NCBI GenBank assembly: GCA_048772705.1 | Contig: JBLWGC010000082.1 | Location: forward strand, 186,001-250,000 | Origin: Leidyana gryllorum EB-2025a | Lineage: Eukaryota > Apicomplexa | DNA length: 64,000 bases | Reading direction: 5' to 3' | Shown: piece after piece, positions 45,351 through 56,632 of the stretch | How positions within the stretch are numbered: position 1 is the stretch's first letter | Layout of the letters: each line of letters begins with the position of its first letter | Position numbers and translations under genes: made by a program | Notes under the pieces: model-generated | What the model saw: the letters and a program-made list of their open reading frames with translations, nothing else | What the model was told of the DNA's origin: nothing | Database searches by the model: none

Positions 45351-47149
45351 GCGCGCTGGAATTTTCTGTTGCTGTGGGAGGGCTTATGCCTTCGCTCGAG
45401 CAGCTCTCGGTATTGACAGGAACTGCTGCTGATAGACAGATCATTTCGTCATCCTCCTCCTCGTCGTCCTCCTCTTCCCGAGGCAACGGTCTTTTCCGCC
45501 CTCTGCCGCCAGCGTTCTCTTTTTTTCCTTCGCTTGGATCAACATGTTTCTCCTCAGCGGGGGACAGTCTGTTGTTGTCGCCTCCCTCTTCGCTCTCACT
45601 TTCACTCTCCTCATCGTCGTCGCCTTCGTTATCTGCACCCCCGTCTCCGTCTCGATCTTCATCTCCCTCGCTGTCGTCCTCTTCCTCACTCTCCCCGTCC
45701 TCTTCCTCACTTTCGCCGTCCGGCCGCACCCCGACTCCATTGTCTTCGGACGAGTTGTCGTCATCTTCGTCTTCGTAATCGTCGTCGTCTGCCTCTTCGT
45801 TATCACTGTGGGTCCGTTGGTCGTCTTCGCTCTCGTTGGCGAACCGTTTATTTGAGGCCAAATTGGGACTGGTGTCTGGCGTTGGACACGCCCAGAGCTC
45901 GTCTAACCGCCGTTGCCTCTCTCGCTCGTCCAAACAGCTCCATATGAATATCCATCTGCCCCTTGAGTGATCGAGACGCTTTGATTGACCGAAACGCTCA
46001 CCGTGCCTGTCTCCCGGCCATCATCGTGAGCATTTTCCAATATGGCAGTCTCCACCCCGTTCGAGCGTGTGCTTCCAGTGTTTTGGCGCTCTCCTTCTTG
46101 GCCACCATCGAGGTATAGTATCTGTCGGTGGCACATAGCGTCCCGAAAAGCGGCTCAGCTTACATTGGCTCGCATCCCGGCAGGGGTTCCGGGCAGGGTC
46201 CGATCTGAGTCATCCGTGTGTGCAGGAGCAAACTCTCCTCCACCATACGGAGGATGAACTCCAAGTCTCCTCCAGCCACACTCAGCTCCGAAGACGTGCC
46301 GACGCGACGTCGTTTGGGGTGCTGTCCCACAGCACCCGGGTCGTAGAAGGGCGGATTGCACACAGTCAGAGTGGGGCTGAAAAGGGCGATGTTGGCGACT
46401 TGGCATCTCGCGCTTTTCGCTTCCCACTCACCGGTCATCTGGAGACAGAATTCCTCGAAGGAAACGACTCGGATCGGTCTGATGGACAATGCGTATCCGA
46501 TCTTGCAGAGAGTTGCTGGTGACTAGTTTCTGTGATAGGAAAGATGCGAGTTGGGCGCCGAAAAGTGGACTCCCGCTTACCTTTGCGTGGTTACAGGCGT
46601 CCTGGTCGATATCCGAGCCGATACAGCGCCAACCAAACTCCGCGTGAATAAGAAAAGGAAATACGCAGGTCGCCCCCACGCCTCTGCGAGATGGTGTGTG
46701 TGTGTGTGCGTGTGTAGGAGAGCGCTCACATGTCCACCACGAGTATATCGAGGGATTCGAGGGCCTCTTTTTCATTGAAAACTACTTTGCCCTCGAGGAG
46801 TACATCAGCGACCGAATGGATATAATTGGCTCTGCCGGGGAGAGGTGGTACGAGATGTTTGGCAGGACAATCCTGAGGCGGCGGGCGGGGTTATTGAAAT
46901 TGGATATATGTATAGTTCGTGTGTACCCATTTGAGGTTGTATTTGACCTTGAAGGTAGCACGAGTGAGGGCTCGGAGGGCGGCTGGTCTCTCATCTTCGA
47001 TTGTAACTCCAGTTCCTGTGCTCCTCCGTTTCAAACTGGGTTGGTGGGTTTGTGGCGTGGCAGGGCGGGGCTTACTATGGGCGGAGCTGACGGTCGGACT
47101 GGGCGAGTAGCTCGAAGTCTAGTTTTTGGAGTTCATTGCGGGGATGCAT
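45343..47149 (-). CDS. METTL16: METTL16-like RNA m6A methyltransferase
   Basis: METTL16 methylates adenosine in U6 snRNA and structured mRNAs. The start MHPRNELQKLDFELLAQSDR mirrors the family M-H-x-R-N start. ANYIHSVADVL matches L-N-Y-I-H-W-V-E-D-L. The SAM-binding DIGVGATCVFPFL is rebuilt across an intron rich in CA repeats. The catalytic CNPPFYD is followed by GGDLEFILRMVEESLLL, matching G-G-E-L-E-F-V. YTSMVAKKES matches the Y-S-C-M-L-G-K-K segment. A highly acidic C-terminal tail (Asp/Glu/Ser repeats, about 120 residues) replaces the vertebrate C-terminal region. The stop codon at 45343-45345 lies inside the PIG-T coding end. Confidence 0.87.
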
Positions 47150-47194
47150 TGAGCGGTTTTTGTTGGTTGTGGTTGTTGGTGGTTGGTTGGTTAC

Positions 47195-47686
47195 TTAATC
47201 AAAGTATGGATTGGACTTCCTAGCTGATGCTACAGTCTTGGTATACAGGGACTCGAGGTCATCATTGGCGGCTTTGGTGGCCTCGATAACCATCAACACG
47301 GAAGCTGGGCGATTGGATTTGCAGGCACCACCCAGCGCCTGTTTGGACCCGAGGTATCCATATACTACATCCTTCTCTTCGCAGAATACAGGAAGGTGGG
47401 CTATGATATCTATTGGGAAAACATCTGCTGCGAAGAAGACTATGCCCTTCTCCCCCTTCCGGAGGGCCTTGGTGACTTCGGCCACTCCCCGACGCAATAG
47501 CCGTGGGGCCTTCCCCTTGCTTTCCTTGGCTTTCACCCTTTGACTTTGTTCCTCCTCTATCGTTTTCCGGATCAGCTTCACTGACCTCTCCAGCAGCTTC
47601 CCGTCAAACAATGGTCGGGAAATGGGACTCAAGTACTCCACAACCTGAGGAGTGCCACTCTCACCGGACTTGTCCTTCTTCCCCAT
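47195..47686 (-). CDS. NHP2: NHP2-like H/ACA snoRNP protein (L7Ae family)
   Basis: The protein of about 163 residues is intronless. It reads YLSPISRPLFDGKLLERSVK, LLRRGVAEVTKALRKGEKGI and VFFAADVFPIDIIAHLPVFC, then EEKDVVYGYLGSKQALGGA, matching NHP2. It binds the kink-turn or box H/ACA RNA and supports pseudouridylation of rRNA. An N-terminal Lys-rich extension is present. The ATG at 47686 is used because the longer frame lacks homology. The start lies 42 bp head-to-head from p47. Confidence 0.92.
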   Translation of the reverse strand: MGKKDKSGESGTPQVVEYLSPISRPLFDGKLLERSVKLIRKTIEEEQSQRVKAKESKGKAPRLLRRGVAEVTKALRKGEKGIVFFAADVFPIDIIAHLPVFCEEKDVVYGYLGSKQALGGACKSNRPASVLMVIEATKAANDDLESLYTKTVASARKSNPYFD

Positions 47687-47728
47687 AGTCAGCCAGAAAA
47701 AAATTATACTCACTATTCCCTCAGTAAT

Positions 47729-48747
47729 ATGAACATTCGGTATGCCAAGGGAGTCTGAGACCCTCCTCGACAACCATCACACAGTGATCTGTCATTTTTC
47801 TGGTCCCGCGGCCGCTCAAATAACGACGATGATGATCAAGACGAACAAAGCCCAAACCGCCAAGTCGAGTCCTACGCGGGCGGCGAGAAAAGGTGTGTAA
47901 CTGTTCCATCCTCCGCCGAGAACAAATACCTCCCCCAGCGGCATAGCGGTTGAACAGCCCCCCTCCGAGTCCACTGTCAATGTTGTCCTCTATCAAGACG
48001 GCTTTGTCATTGGAAATGGCCCCTTCCGTCCGTTGACCGATCCGGCTAATGAGGCTTTTGTCGCAAAGCTCAGAGCTCGGTACGCTCACACCCCGAGACC
48101 TCAATAACCCCCACGCAGAGAAGTCCCAGCCGAGCTTCGATCCTATGTCAAGGACGGTAAAGTCAATGTCACGCTCTCAGATCGCAGCTCCATAAAACAC
48201 GCCGATGACAACGGATCTGCCGCATTCAGTCACTCCGCTCCCTCGGAACCCGCGCCCTCTGTAAGCCTCAAACCCCTCCCACCAACTAACGCGCTAATCC
48301 CACGCTCAGTACAATTTGTTCGCCGGCGCTGGCCATTCCCTAGGCTCCTCCCAGACCACCGGCGGCGCTGGCCCCATTGATGTCTCCCAAGCAACGGTTC
48401 CAGTGGATCCAAATCAACCGACTACAACGCTCGGTTTCCGGTTCCACGATGGTAGGCCAACGGCAAACAATCACAATCACTCACTACCATCGCTACCAGG
48501 CACGCGCGCAACGCAGACATTCAACACAACTGCCACTCTGGCCGCTGTTAGGCAATACGTGAATGCGTAAGCCACAATCACCAGCCTCAAACCCACCTCA
48601 AATCCCACCCGCAGCGTGGCTCCGTTGCCCTCAGGCTACGAGCTCAGGTCTGGGGTCCCTCCCCGACCTATCACGACTCCGGACAGCCAAACCATAGAAC
48701 AATCCGGCCTCCAAAATGCTATCATCATTCAATCACGGTTAGGATAG
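47729..48747 (+). CDS. NSFL1C: p47/SHP1-like CDC48 adaptor (SEP + UBX domains)
   Basis: p47/SHP1 links CDC48/p97 to membrane fusion and ER-associated degradation. A tiny first exon (ATG AAC ATT CG) joins across an intron to give MNIRDLSFFWSRGRS, the family M-x-x-I-x-D-L start. YAGGEKS follows, then the SEP domain (VVLYQDGFVIGNGPFRPLTD, REVPAELRSYV) and a UBX domain (PTTTLGFRFHDG, AVRQYVNA and TIEQSGLQNAIIIQSRLG). No UBA domain was seen at the N-terminus, as in yeast-independent short forms. At least five introns of about 45 nt interrupt the gene. Confidence 0.88.
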
Positions 48748-49292
48748 TAAATCAGCTCTCCGCTGGACAAACACACACACACACACGCATCGCTGATAGC
48801 GTGTGTGAGACTCTCATTTTAAGCGAAGCGAATCCTACAGAGTATTTGTATGTTAGATTGGTCAATTGAGTATATGTCAATCTCAAATGCTCTAACAAAC
48901 TGACTAACTAGTATTGCGCGAGGTGTTAAGGAATACAGGATACGAACAACATGCATCCATTATCAGAGTGCTCAGTCAGCAGACGGCCGACTAACCACCA
49001 GACACACGAATGACAATGACTAGACTCATATTACGATCTGAGAGGCCAGAGGATGGGTCCTTGTCGTCATAAGTGGTGTCTTCCCGCGAGCACGGCCCCC
49101 ATAGCAGTGATTGAGTAGCGTACTCTCAAACTGCTGGGGGGCTGCGATGTGTGTGTTGCTCACCAGCTAGCTAACTATGATACCGGCAATCATCAGCAGT
49201 GGTCCCGAATGTCGGGGACGATCTGATGTGTGCCGACATGGACAAATGTCAACAACGGTCATCTGAGTGATCATTTCTCACTCGACTTCCCA
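48748..49292. other. 545-bp intergenic region, no supported gene
   Basis: The stretch downstream of p47 holds a CA run (about 48770-48787) followed by a short palindromic GTGTGTG. The rest is of mixed composition without long frames. No tRNA cloverleaf, snoRNA box pair or other RNA signature was convincing by eye. It is the longest gene-free stretch in the window. Confidence 0.5.
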
Positions 49293-49553
49293 ATGGCAAA
49301 TTATAACGATCGCGCTTTGCGACCGGAATTTCCCGAACGAGCGGAAAGGGTGAGCGTCGGCTGTTCTTCTACTGAACGTTTAGGAGTCCTGTGGATAATT
49401 GATTGTGTTTGCTTCGACACACACGGCGCGTGTGGCCTACTTTATGATGATGAGGCGCTCTCCCTCTCTCAGGGTAACAGACTGTGTCGCTTCGGCGACA
49501 CTTCGATATGCAGCAGATGCAGTGACCTCAGGAAAGAGGTGGGGGTATCCTAA
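49293..49553 (+). CDS. possible very small two-exon protein (low confidence)
   Basis: An ATG at 49293 opens MANYNDRALRPEFPERAER, which ends exactly at a donor-like GTGAGC. A 123-nt stretch (49350-49472) ends in CTCTCTCAG. Splicing keeps phase and gives GNRLCRFGDTSICSRCSDLR to a TAA at 49551-49553, about 45 residues with a C-x-x-C pair. The splice signals favour a gene on this strand, but no family was recognised and further exons are possible. It converges with the ARID-like gene 70 bp away. Confidence 0.25.
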   Translation: MANYNDRALRPEFPERAERVSVGCSSTERLGVLWIIDCVCFDTHGACGLLYDDEALSLSQGNRLCRFGDTSICSRCSDLRKEVGVS

Positions 49554-49623
49554 CATGAAGAAACTATTTAGACAAGTTACCATCGATCAAAGGGGGCAGG
49601 AACCACAAAGACAGAAAGACTGT

Positions 49624-52600
49624 TCACATCGCTGACCGGCAGTCAGTGACTGTGACATTAAGAACGCAGGCTTACCTTGGCGATAGGGGTCGACGACAGC
49701 CCGCACAGGGAGAGCTCGACCATAGATGGGTGATTGCGGCCGCGACGGAGATCCGGTGGATGAAGCCACCCCCGAGCCCGTCCAGTAGCCAGGAGTTGTG
49801 GTGGCCGAAGGTGGTTGTACCATTTGTCCTTTGGCGAGTGGCCGTGGATGGACATATGGTGGGTAGCCGGGCATTCCACCCCAGCCGCCGCCTGGATACT
49901 CCTCGCGATGGTACCCACCAACACCAGCCCCATGGTCCATACTTGGCTGAGGGTCGCTTGGGCCTCCATATCCCGGATGGGGGGGTCCCATCCAGGGATG
50001 TACCGGCATGGGATAGTAGGCGCCGCTTGCGGGATCAAAGTGAGGCGGGGGCGGCACATGATGAGGTTGAGGGAATACCATGGGCATTCCGACACCGGGC
50101 ATCGGATTCATTGTCGGGTAGTGGTGGTGCATCTGAGGAGGCGCTCCGTATGACTGGGCGGGCATAGGAGGTGGGGGCGGCGGGGGCGGATATCCACCCT
50201 CCATCACGTAGTAAGGAACGCCCATCTGTCCACCCTCGTAGCCTCGAGGCGGCCCCATGCCGGGAGCGTACATCATGGATGGCCCCTGAGGACCAGAATA
50301 TTGTGCAGGATGGCCTCGGGACGGGGGTCTTCGAATCTGTGGTGTGGAGGTGACTGAGGCCGAGTTGGTGCCCCGTTGTTGCTGTCGCGGTGTGGGATTG
50401 GCGGGTACGCGGTGTGGTTGTCTTGAAGCGGCCGACGATGACCCGCCGCTCTCTTTGGCACTGACCTTTGCCATTGTCGTTGACGATTGGTTGCGTTGGC
50501 GGGCTCGTTGTTGGGATTGCGCGGCCGGTGGCTGATGTTGGTGGGCACCTTTGGTGGGGGGTGGTCGGTTTCTGGGGGCGGAAGAGGCGGAGATCATTGG
50601 AGATGGGGACTGAACGGCAGTTGCACTCGGAGGGTTGCGTGGGTTCGAAGGCTGCTGGGCGGTTCGTGGGACGGGTGGCAACTGATCAAAGTCTCCCAGG
50701 CGCGATCGTTTGGGGCACTGTTCCGCTGTCGGCGAGTCTCGTTGAACTTGTTTGCTGTTAGTGGCGGAACCGCTCGGGGGCGCTCCACGCTTCAGACCCC
50801 TTTCCAGCTGCGGATTCCGCTGCTTCGGGGAGTCTTCAACCACCGGATCCGGTCGAGCGCATACCGGAGAATCTTCAGACTTGACGTCCCCCCCGCGTGA
50901 CGCCGCCTGATACGCTCCCGTCGGTCTCCCGGGCTCGGCCAACAATGGAGGCAGCGAGGACGACACTTTTGCTCTCTCGGGCGCCTCCAGCAGAGGCGGC
51001 AGCGGCGAAGGCGCCGCTGTTCCCGTCGGGCCCTCCAGCAGAGGGGGGAGTGGTGGGGACGCGGCCGGCACGCCGTGAGTCGGCCCCTCCAGCAGAGGTG
51101 GCAGTGCGGCCGCTGGCAGTGGGACCTCCAGAAGGGGCGGCAGTGACGAAGACGACGGCGGTTTGTTGGTGGGGGCCGAGGTGGGGGCGGCGGAAGAATT
51201 GGGGACAGTATCCCTCGTCCTCGGCGGCGGCTGCTGCTGGAGGGGAGTTGCGTCGACCGTTGGGTCGCTGAGGTCGATTACGGTCGGAGGCAATTGGATC
51301 TCAACAGCCGTTGGCGGTGGCAGGGGCGGTGGGTCAGCGAGAGTGGCAGCAGCGGGGGTCGGAGGTGCAGCTGGGGCCGACGGTGCGACGGCGGGCGCGT
51401 TTGGGGGGCACAAGTCTGGTCTCTGGAAGGATTGGGTGGGGGCACGTGGTGATCCCCTAAGGGGTCTTCGAGATACGGCGACGTTGCGTCTTGAGGCAGA
51501 AGATCGGGTGGAGGTGGAGCCTGAGGTTGAGGTTGAAGAAGCGCTCGGCGCCGGGATTCTGTTGTTTCCGCGTTTACGTGTATTGGTGAGTTTCATTGAT
51601 GCTCGCGGTACAGTGGCTCCCAATCCATTTTTGATGTAAGTGAGATAAGTACGGTTGGGCACAATGGTGGCACCTTCGTGTGTGAGATTGACAGAGACTT
51701 GATCGGTGTTGGAGGTCATCAGTGTTGGATCATCGGGGTCTTTGTCCGGATTATTGAGACGAAGAACAGTGAGCAGAGTGTCGAGAGGGTGTCGATTGAG
51801 CGGTGTCGTCAACGCACTGTCCCAAGTGCTGACGAACATCTGCATCTTTTTGACCAACTTATCATCTTGCTGACGAGCCTCTTGAGGTTCGGGTTTGGTG
51901 ACTCTCTTGCGCTGTTGTGATCGGTCCGCAATTCGACGAGGTTCCGACGAGGTGACCAAACGTACTTTATTGTGAGCACTGCGACTATGCCGCACATAAG
52001 TGAACGCCGTCTGTATTGGGACTTTGGGGATGGCTACCTCGGGTTTCAGAACATTCCTCGGGAGGCCGCCTAAACAATCCGCGATCATTCTGGACCCCGG
52101 CTCCAATGCCATCTTTCCTTTCCTCCTCGTGGGATCCTCTTCGATCTTCAGAGCCTCAGGGCGGGGGGGTGGGGAGGTGCTGCTGCTCTCCAGGGGGGGA
52201 AGGGCGTCCTCGACGACGGGAGGTGGTTCCTGGGTCACTGCTGGGTTCTGTGAGTATATAGAAGGTGCAATACGAGCGTCATTCAAGGCCTGAATTGTGC
52301 TGGGCCTCACAGCAATTGATGGTTCGGTGCCCTCCACAGGAGATGGTGGAGGTACCGGGGGTAATTGAGTGTCCGTCATTCGGGCCGGTAAAGGTGGTGA
52401 TCTATGTGATGTGAAATTGGTTCCCATCTCTCCCGATTCGCGGGGTACATACGTTTTAGTCAAATCTCCGTGCGACGTTTCAGCATTATCTGACGGCGCT
52501 ACCGCTTTAGGCGGCGGCTGTTCTTGAGCACACACTATCGTTTCCTGCCGTGCGTGCGACGCTTCCGTGTAAGCCATCGACGGATCGGCATAGAACTGTT

Positions 52601-55600
52601 GTGGCGGAGGGGGCGGTGGTGGCTGCGCTTTCAGCTGCAGCTGCTGCTGTACGTCCGCGTGCTGCGGCGAAGGACGTTGCGGTGGCGGCTGTTGGGCAAA
52701 CTGAGCCGGCGGTGGCGGCTGCTGAGGCTGTTGTTGCTCGCGGTGGTTCACCATGTAGACTTGGAGTTGCGGTGGCATTATGGGGTGCGGGAAGAAGGGG
52801 GGTTGGCCGCTCTGATGCCTGGAGGGAGGCTGATAAGCCGCATACATTTGCGATATTGGATAGTCCTCCCAGGCTTTCTTGTGAATGCTCCATTTGGGAG
52901 GTGGCGGAAACTGTTTGACGTGCGGCGGCTCAGCGGTGGGGAGATACATCAAAGGATTGCGACTCTGCTGCATCCGTAGACTGTGGCGTGCGATATTGAT
53001 AAACGACTCCTCGTCCAACTCCAGGACATAGGGTCCTTTGGGATTCGAGGGCTCCTGAGTGTGCCTCAGAGCAGCGATAGTGATGAATCTGTAGTATGCC
53101 ACTGTGTCCAATAATTCTGGTTTGCACAGAAACTCCCCTTGGCACGTCTTATCGATCCCAATGTCAAACACCGGAATCGGCTCATTGTTCGCTTTGGCGC
53201 GGCTCGCCCGTAGAGCCGCCTCATTGATCAGCTTCAGACGGCCATAACTCCTCAGTAACACAATGGCAATGTGAACTGCCTTCTTGAATGCACTTCCGCT
53301 ACGCAAAGCCTCCACGTCTTCAACCATTGCTTCCGCTTCGTCACGCACACTCAGTGGAACCGTCTTATCCTCCCACATAAGCTTCTGAATCTCCGGCTCG
53401 GGAAACTCTGTGTCCGAGTGCGGCTCTATCGGGTGGTACCCTGGCGGAAGGGACACCTGGGACGCTGTCCAGGAAGCCACAGAAGGGGACACTGACGGCG
53501 GACCGGGCGGGTACATCCCAGCGGGCGCAACCTGCCCGCCGCCATAACCCTCCGTACACGCCTCGCCGGCATCAGCTGCCGGGGGAAACTCAGTCCACAA
53601 CGCTGCGGACTCCGCTGACGTTATCCCGACGACCGGCCACTGCCCATTCTGCTCGACGAAAGCGCTCTGGGCTCTGCACACCGACTATGAACTGCCCCTT
53701 CGTGCTGCAAACTTACTGCGGGTTGCCGGTCGGGACCTGGGGTTGTTGTGGTGGTCTCGGGTCCTGTTGCGTCGGTGGCGGCTGCTGCTGCTGATGCTGG
53801 GCGGCCTCAAAAGCTTCAACGTCCTTTAATCTGAAGATCAAACAGATCTCACCAACTGATCAGATCTTTTTCAATCCCACTTACAGATGTTCCAAAGCGG
53901 GCCGCTGACTCTCCAGACACAGCTCCAGACGGATCGCCGGGTCCACCATGTACTCCGCGCCGCTGAGTGTCCAAGTGTACAAACGGCGGAGGGCTCCGGC
54001 GGCTGCGTCGACTTCAAGGGGTGCCAGGGACTGTGGGAATATGGCTCGGACACATTGACTCCAGAGTGCGGTTGACTCGGAAGTCTTATCGCGGCCGCCC
54101 TGTGTGAGACACCAGATGAACATAGAGTAGTATTGGTACACTGTCATCTGGCCTGGCATCCCCGGGAAGGCTTCGGTTCCGATTTTGATGCCGAGGTGGG
54201 CGCAGCTATTGAAGAATTCCTGGCGTAGTCGGCCCATTGCACACTTATCGACCAGATTCTGGTAGTCTTCCGGGCGTTTGTACTCGAGTGTGGCGAGTGC
54301 GCGACATCGGAGAGGTAAGCACGGAATGATTGGTGATTTGGCAGCGATTACTTGGAGTATAAAGATGTTCATCGGGTACGTCGGACTCTCAACCAGCTGC
54401 CACGTCAAGGGAGGGTACGGGAACTCCTCGAGATTCTCCACATGAACCCACGACACACACTTGTCTGAGTTTTGGGAGTCTCTGGTTCGCCTCTGCCGCG
54501 TCTGTGTCATCGATCGTTGGGAGCGTAGCTGCGTGTTCGATTGGTTAAAGTTGTTGATGTTCAGAGCACACGAAAACTCGCCCGGGTAGGAGAACACGGG
54601 AAGCGGGATGGTGGAGTGTAAGTGCTCGTGCATTGAGTCCGGTCGACACACAGGAGCCACAGAACAAACAATGTACGGAGCATATTCACGGGGCACTGTA
54701 TGGTGTTGCATGGAGAGGAGGTCGACTTCCGTGAAGGGCGGTTGGGTACAGGCCATCGCGGGTAGGAATTCAGCATGCGCGCGGTAGTCTATGGGGTACT
54801 CTGTCGGATTGCTGCTGGACAGTTGCCGTCCAGACCCATACGGGTCCACAGTTCGATTTGACTGGGCGTTTTTGCCGATGGCGTGTCTGCGGCCCCCGTT
54901 GCCGCTCGAGTTGTTGCCACCCGAGTTTGCGTTTTGGGGGGCTCCGTAGATGGCGTCCAGATGCTCGTTGGTCACCATGCCAGGCTGATGAGGCCCAGCA
55001 GCAGCAGCGGTGTACCCATTGGAACCCATTGGTTGAGACGAAAGAGTTCCGGTTCCAGTGGGATACGATCCATTCATTGCGTACAGACCGGAAGAGTACA
55101 TATCGTTGTAGGCGCTCATATCACCGTACATCGAGACATTGGCAGAAGCTGTTGCAGCCGCAGGCGAGTAGGCAGTATTACTCACACTACCCGGGGCACT
55201 GCTGTGCGATGTGGCGCTATCGTATATGGTCGGGTCCCCATTCGAATACATTGACGAAGAATTCGGCTGGGATGGCATAGAGTAGGCGGAGTTGTCACCG
55301 AGATGCGACTGCTCTTCCAATACCGATAACGAGTCAATCGAGAAGGAGGCTGGCTGAGACATATAAAGCGAACAGTCTGCCGGCTCTAATTTGACAGTCG
55401 CAGACATCCCAGCAGGCGGCACTACAGCCTCCATCGCAATGTCCTCACTCGATAACGTGGTAGTAGTGGTCATCCGAGGACTGGCTGTCCCAACCATAGC
55501 CGCCGGCTTTGTGGGGGCAGTTACAGCTACAGGAGGCTCAGCTTCCGCTTTCCTTCTCATCTTAGTCGGAGGAGAGGCACATGACTCTGTCTGTATGGTT

Positions 55601-55911
55601 ACTCTGAGAGGCAGCTCACGACGCCCCTCTGTAGTTACGCCCAGTTGCAGTACAGCAGGCCACCCCTGCGAAGGTGTCCGCACCTTCAAAATACCATTCT
55701 CAATCACCGCCACAAGGTCGATCATCTTTGAGTCCGCCGTCAATTCACGGGTTCCCTGCGGCGTTAAGGTCATCAAGACAGCCGCCAGTTCGGTGCGATG
55801 CGCCGTCATAGCGTCGCGAATCTCTGCTGCTATTGTTAAGTCGCATGAATATTCTTTCAATGTCAGGTTGAACTCGTGGATCACTTCACGGCCCACAGCG
55901 TAAACTCGCAT
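49624..55911 (-). CDS. very large ARID-like, proline/glutamine-rich nuclear protein
   Basis: Exon 1 (about 53880-55911) holds an Ala/Ser/Tyr-rich region. It then holds a helical domain whose core reads MTVYQYYSMFIWCLTQGGRD, then TALWSQCVRAIF and AGALRRLYTWTLSGAEYMVD, resembling the ARID fold (L-Y-x-x-V-x-x-x-G-G...W...Y...L-x-x-Y-E). A 43-nt intron (near 53680-53722) joins to the second large exon. This exon is Pro/Gln-rich and contains five LPPLLE-type repeats near 50940-51140 and a Pro/Gly/Tyr-rich end. The total is about 2,000 residues. ARID1/SWI1-type subunits of SWI/SNF are similarly long and disordered, so a chromatin-remodelling role is plausible but unproven. The C-terminus assumes a 44-nt last intron ending at 49633. 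Confidence 0.55.
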
Positions 55912-56010
55912 TCTCAGCTAATTTCCAACTAAACACCAAGAGTTCCTCACCTTTCAAGACTATTTTTTTCAAACACCCCTAACCCTACACCCCAAACTAG
56001 GGTTAACAGT
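55912..56010. promoter_or_regulatory. telo-box-like motifs between divergent genes
   Basis: The 99-bp gap between the ARID-like start (55911) and the NAA10 start (56011) contains CCCCTAACCCTA (55976-55987) and, inverted, CTAGGGTTAA (55997-56006). These are partial copies of a CCCTAA/TTAGGG-type telomeric repeat in opposite orientation. Telo-boxes near start sites drive growth genes in plants. Here the role is unknown; a remnant of telomeric DNA is the alternative. Confidence 0.45.
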
Positions 56011-56632
56011 ATGGCACTATCAATACGCCCAGCCGTCTGCGAAGACCTTTTCAGCATACAGAGATGCAATCTGGCCTGCCTCCCCGAGAACTATCAAGCG
56101 CAATTCTACTTCTTCCATCAACTATCCTGGCCAGCTTGCCTCTTTGCCGCTGAAGACTCCAATGCAGACATCGTTGGATATGTACTCAGCAAAATGTAAG
56201 TCCCAATCGTCGGAGATCACCCAAACATTCATCACACAGGGATGACGAATATACTGCTGGTGTCAAACCCAAGGGGCATATAACGAGTCTCGCTGTATTG
56301 CGATCACATAGACAGGCTGGCCTCGCCAGCGGTATCATGAAAGCTGCTCGTAAGTGCTAGAAGACTAAATGACGGACCCAACATACATTCGCCACCCATA
56401 GATGCCGCAATGCAAAGATCATATGACGGAGCTGGATCCAGTCTTCATGTGCGAGTGTCCAATCGAGCTGCATTCTCCTTGTACTGTGATGTTCTAAAGT
56501 ATTAGTAAGTCGAGAATGTCCTACACCCAATACAGATCTGCTCTACCCCACAGCGTCGCCCAAGTCGAAAGTAGCTACTATTCAGATGATGAAGATGCGT
56601 TTTCTATGCAAAAAGAATTCTTTCTCAAATGA
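56011..56632 (+). CDS. NAA10: N-alpha-acetyltransferase NAA10 (ARD1), catalytic subunit of NatA
   Basis: The GNAT domain begins [20 protein letters not shown], followed by [18 protein letters not shown], matching NAA10 N-L-x-C-L-P-E-N-Y-Q-x-x-[25 protein letters not shown] gives the acetyl-CoA binding R/Q-x-x-G-x-[20 protein letters not shown] and [15 protein letters not shown] complete the fold. NatA, with NAA15, acetylates nascent N-termini after Met removal. Introns are 56196-56239 (44 nt), 56350-56401 (52) and 56515-56553 (39). The C-terminus is short, without the vertebrate tail. The TGA stop (56630-56632) overlaps the next ATG. Confidence 0.93.

Noticed and set aside
45534-45947. Frames rich in Arg, Leu or Val opposite the acidic METTL16 tail
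   Set aside because: They are antisense products of GAC/GAG/TCC repeats, and the sense frame is tied to conserved METTL16 exons.
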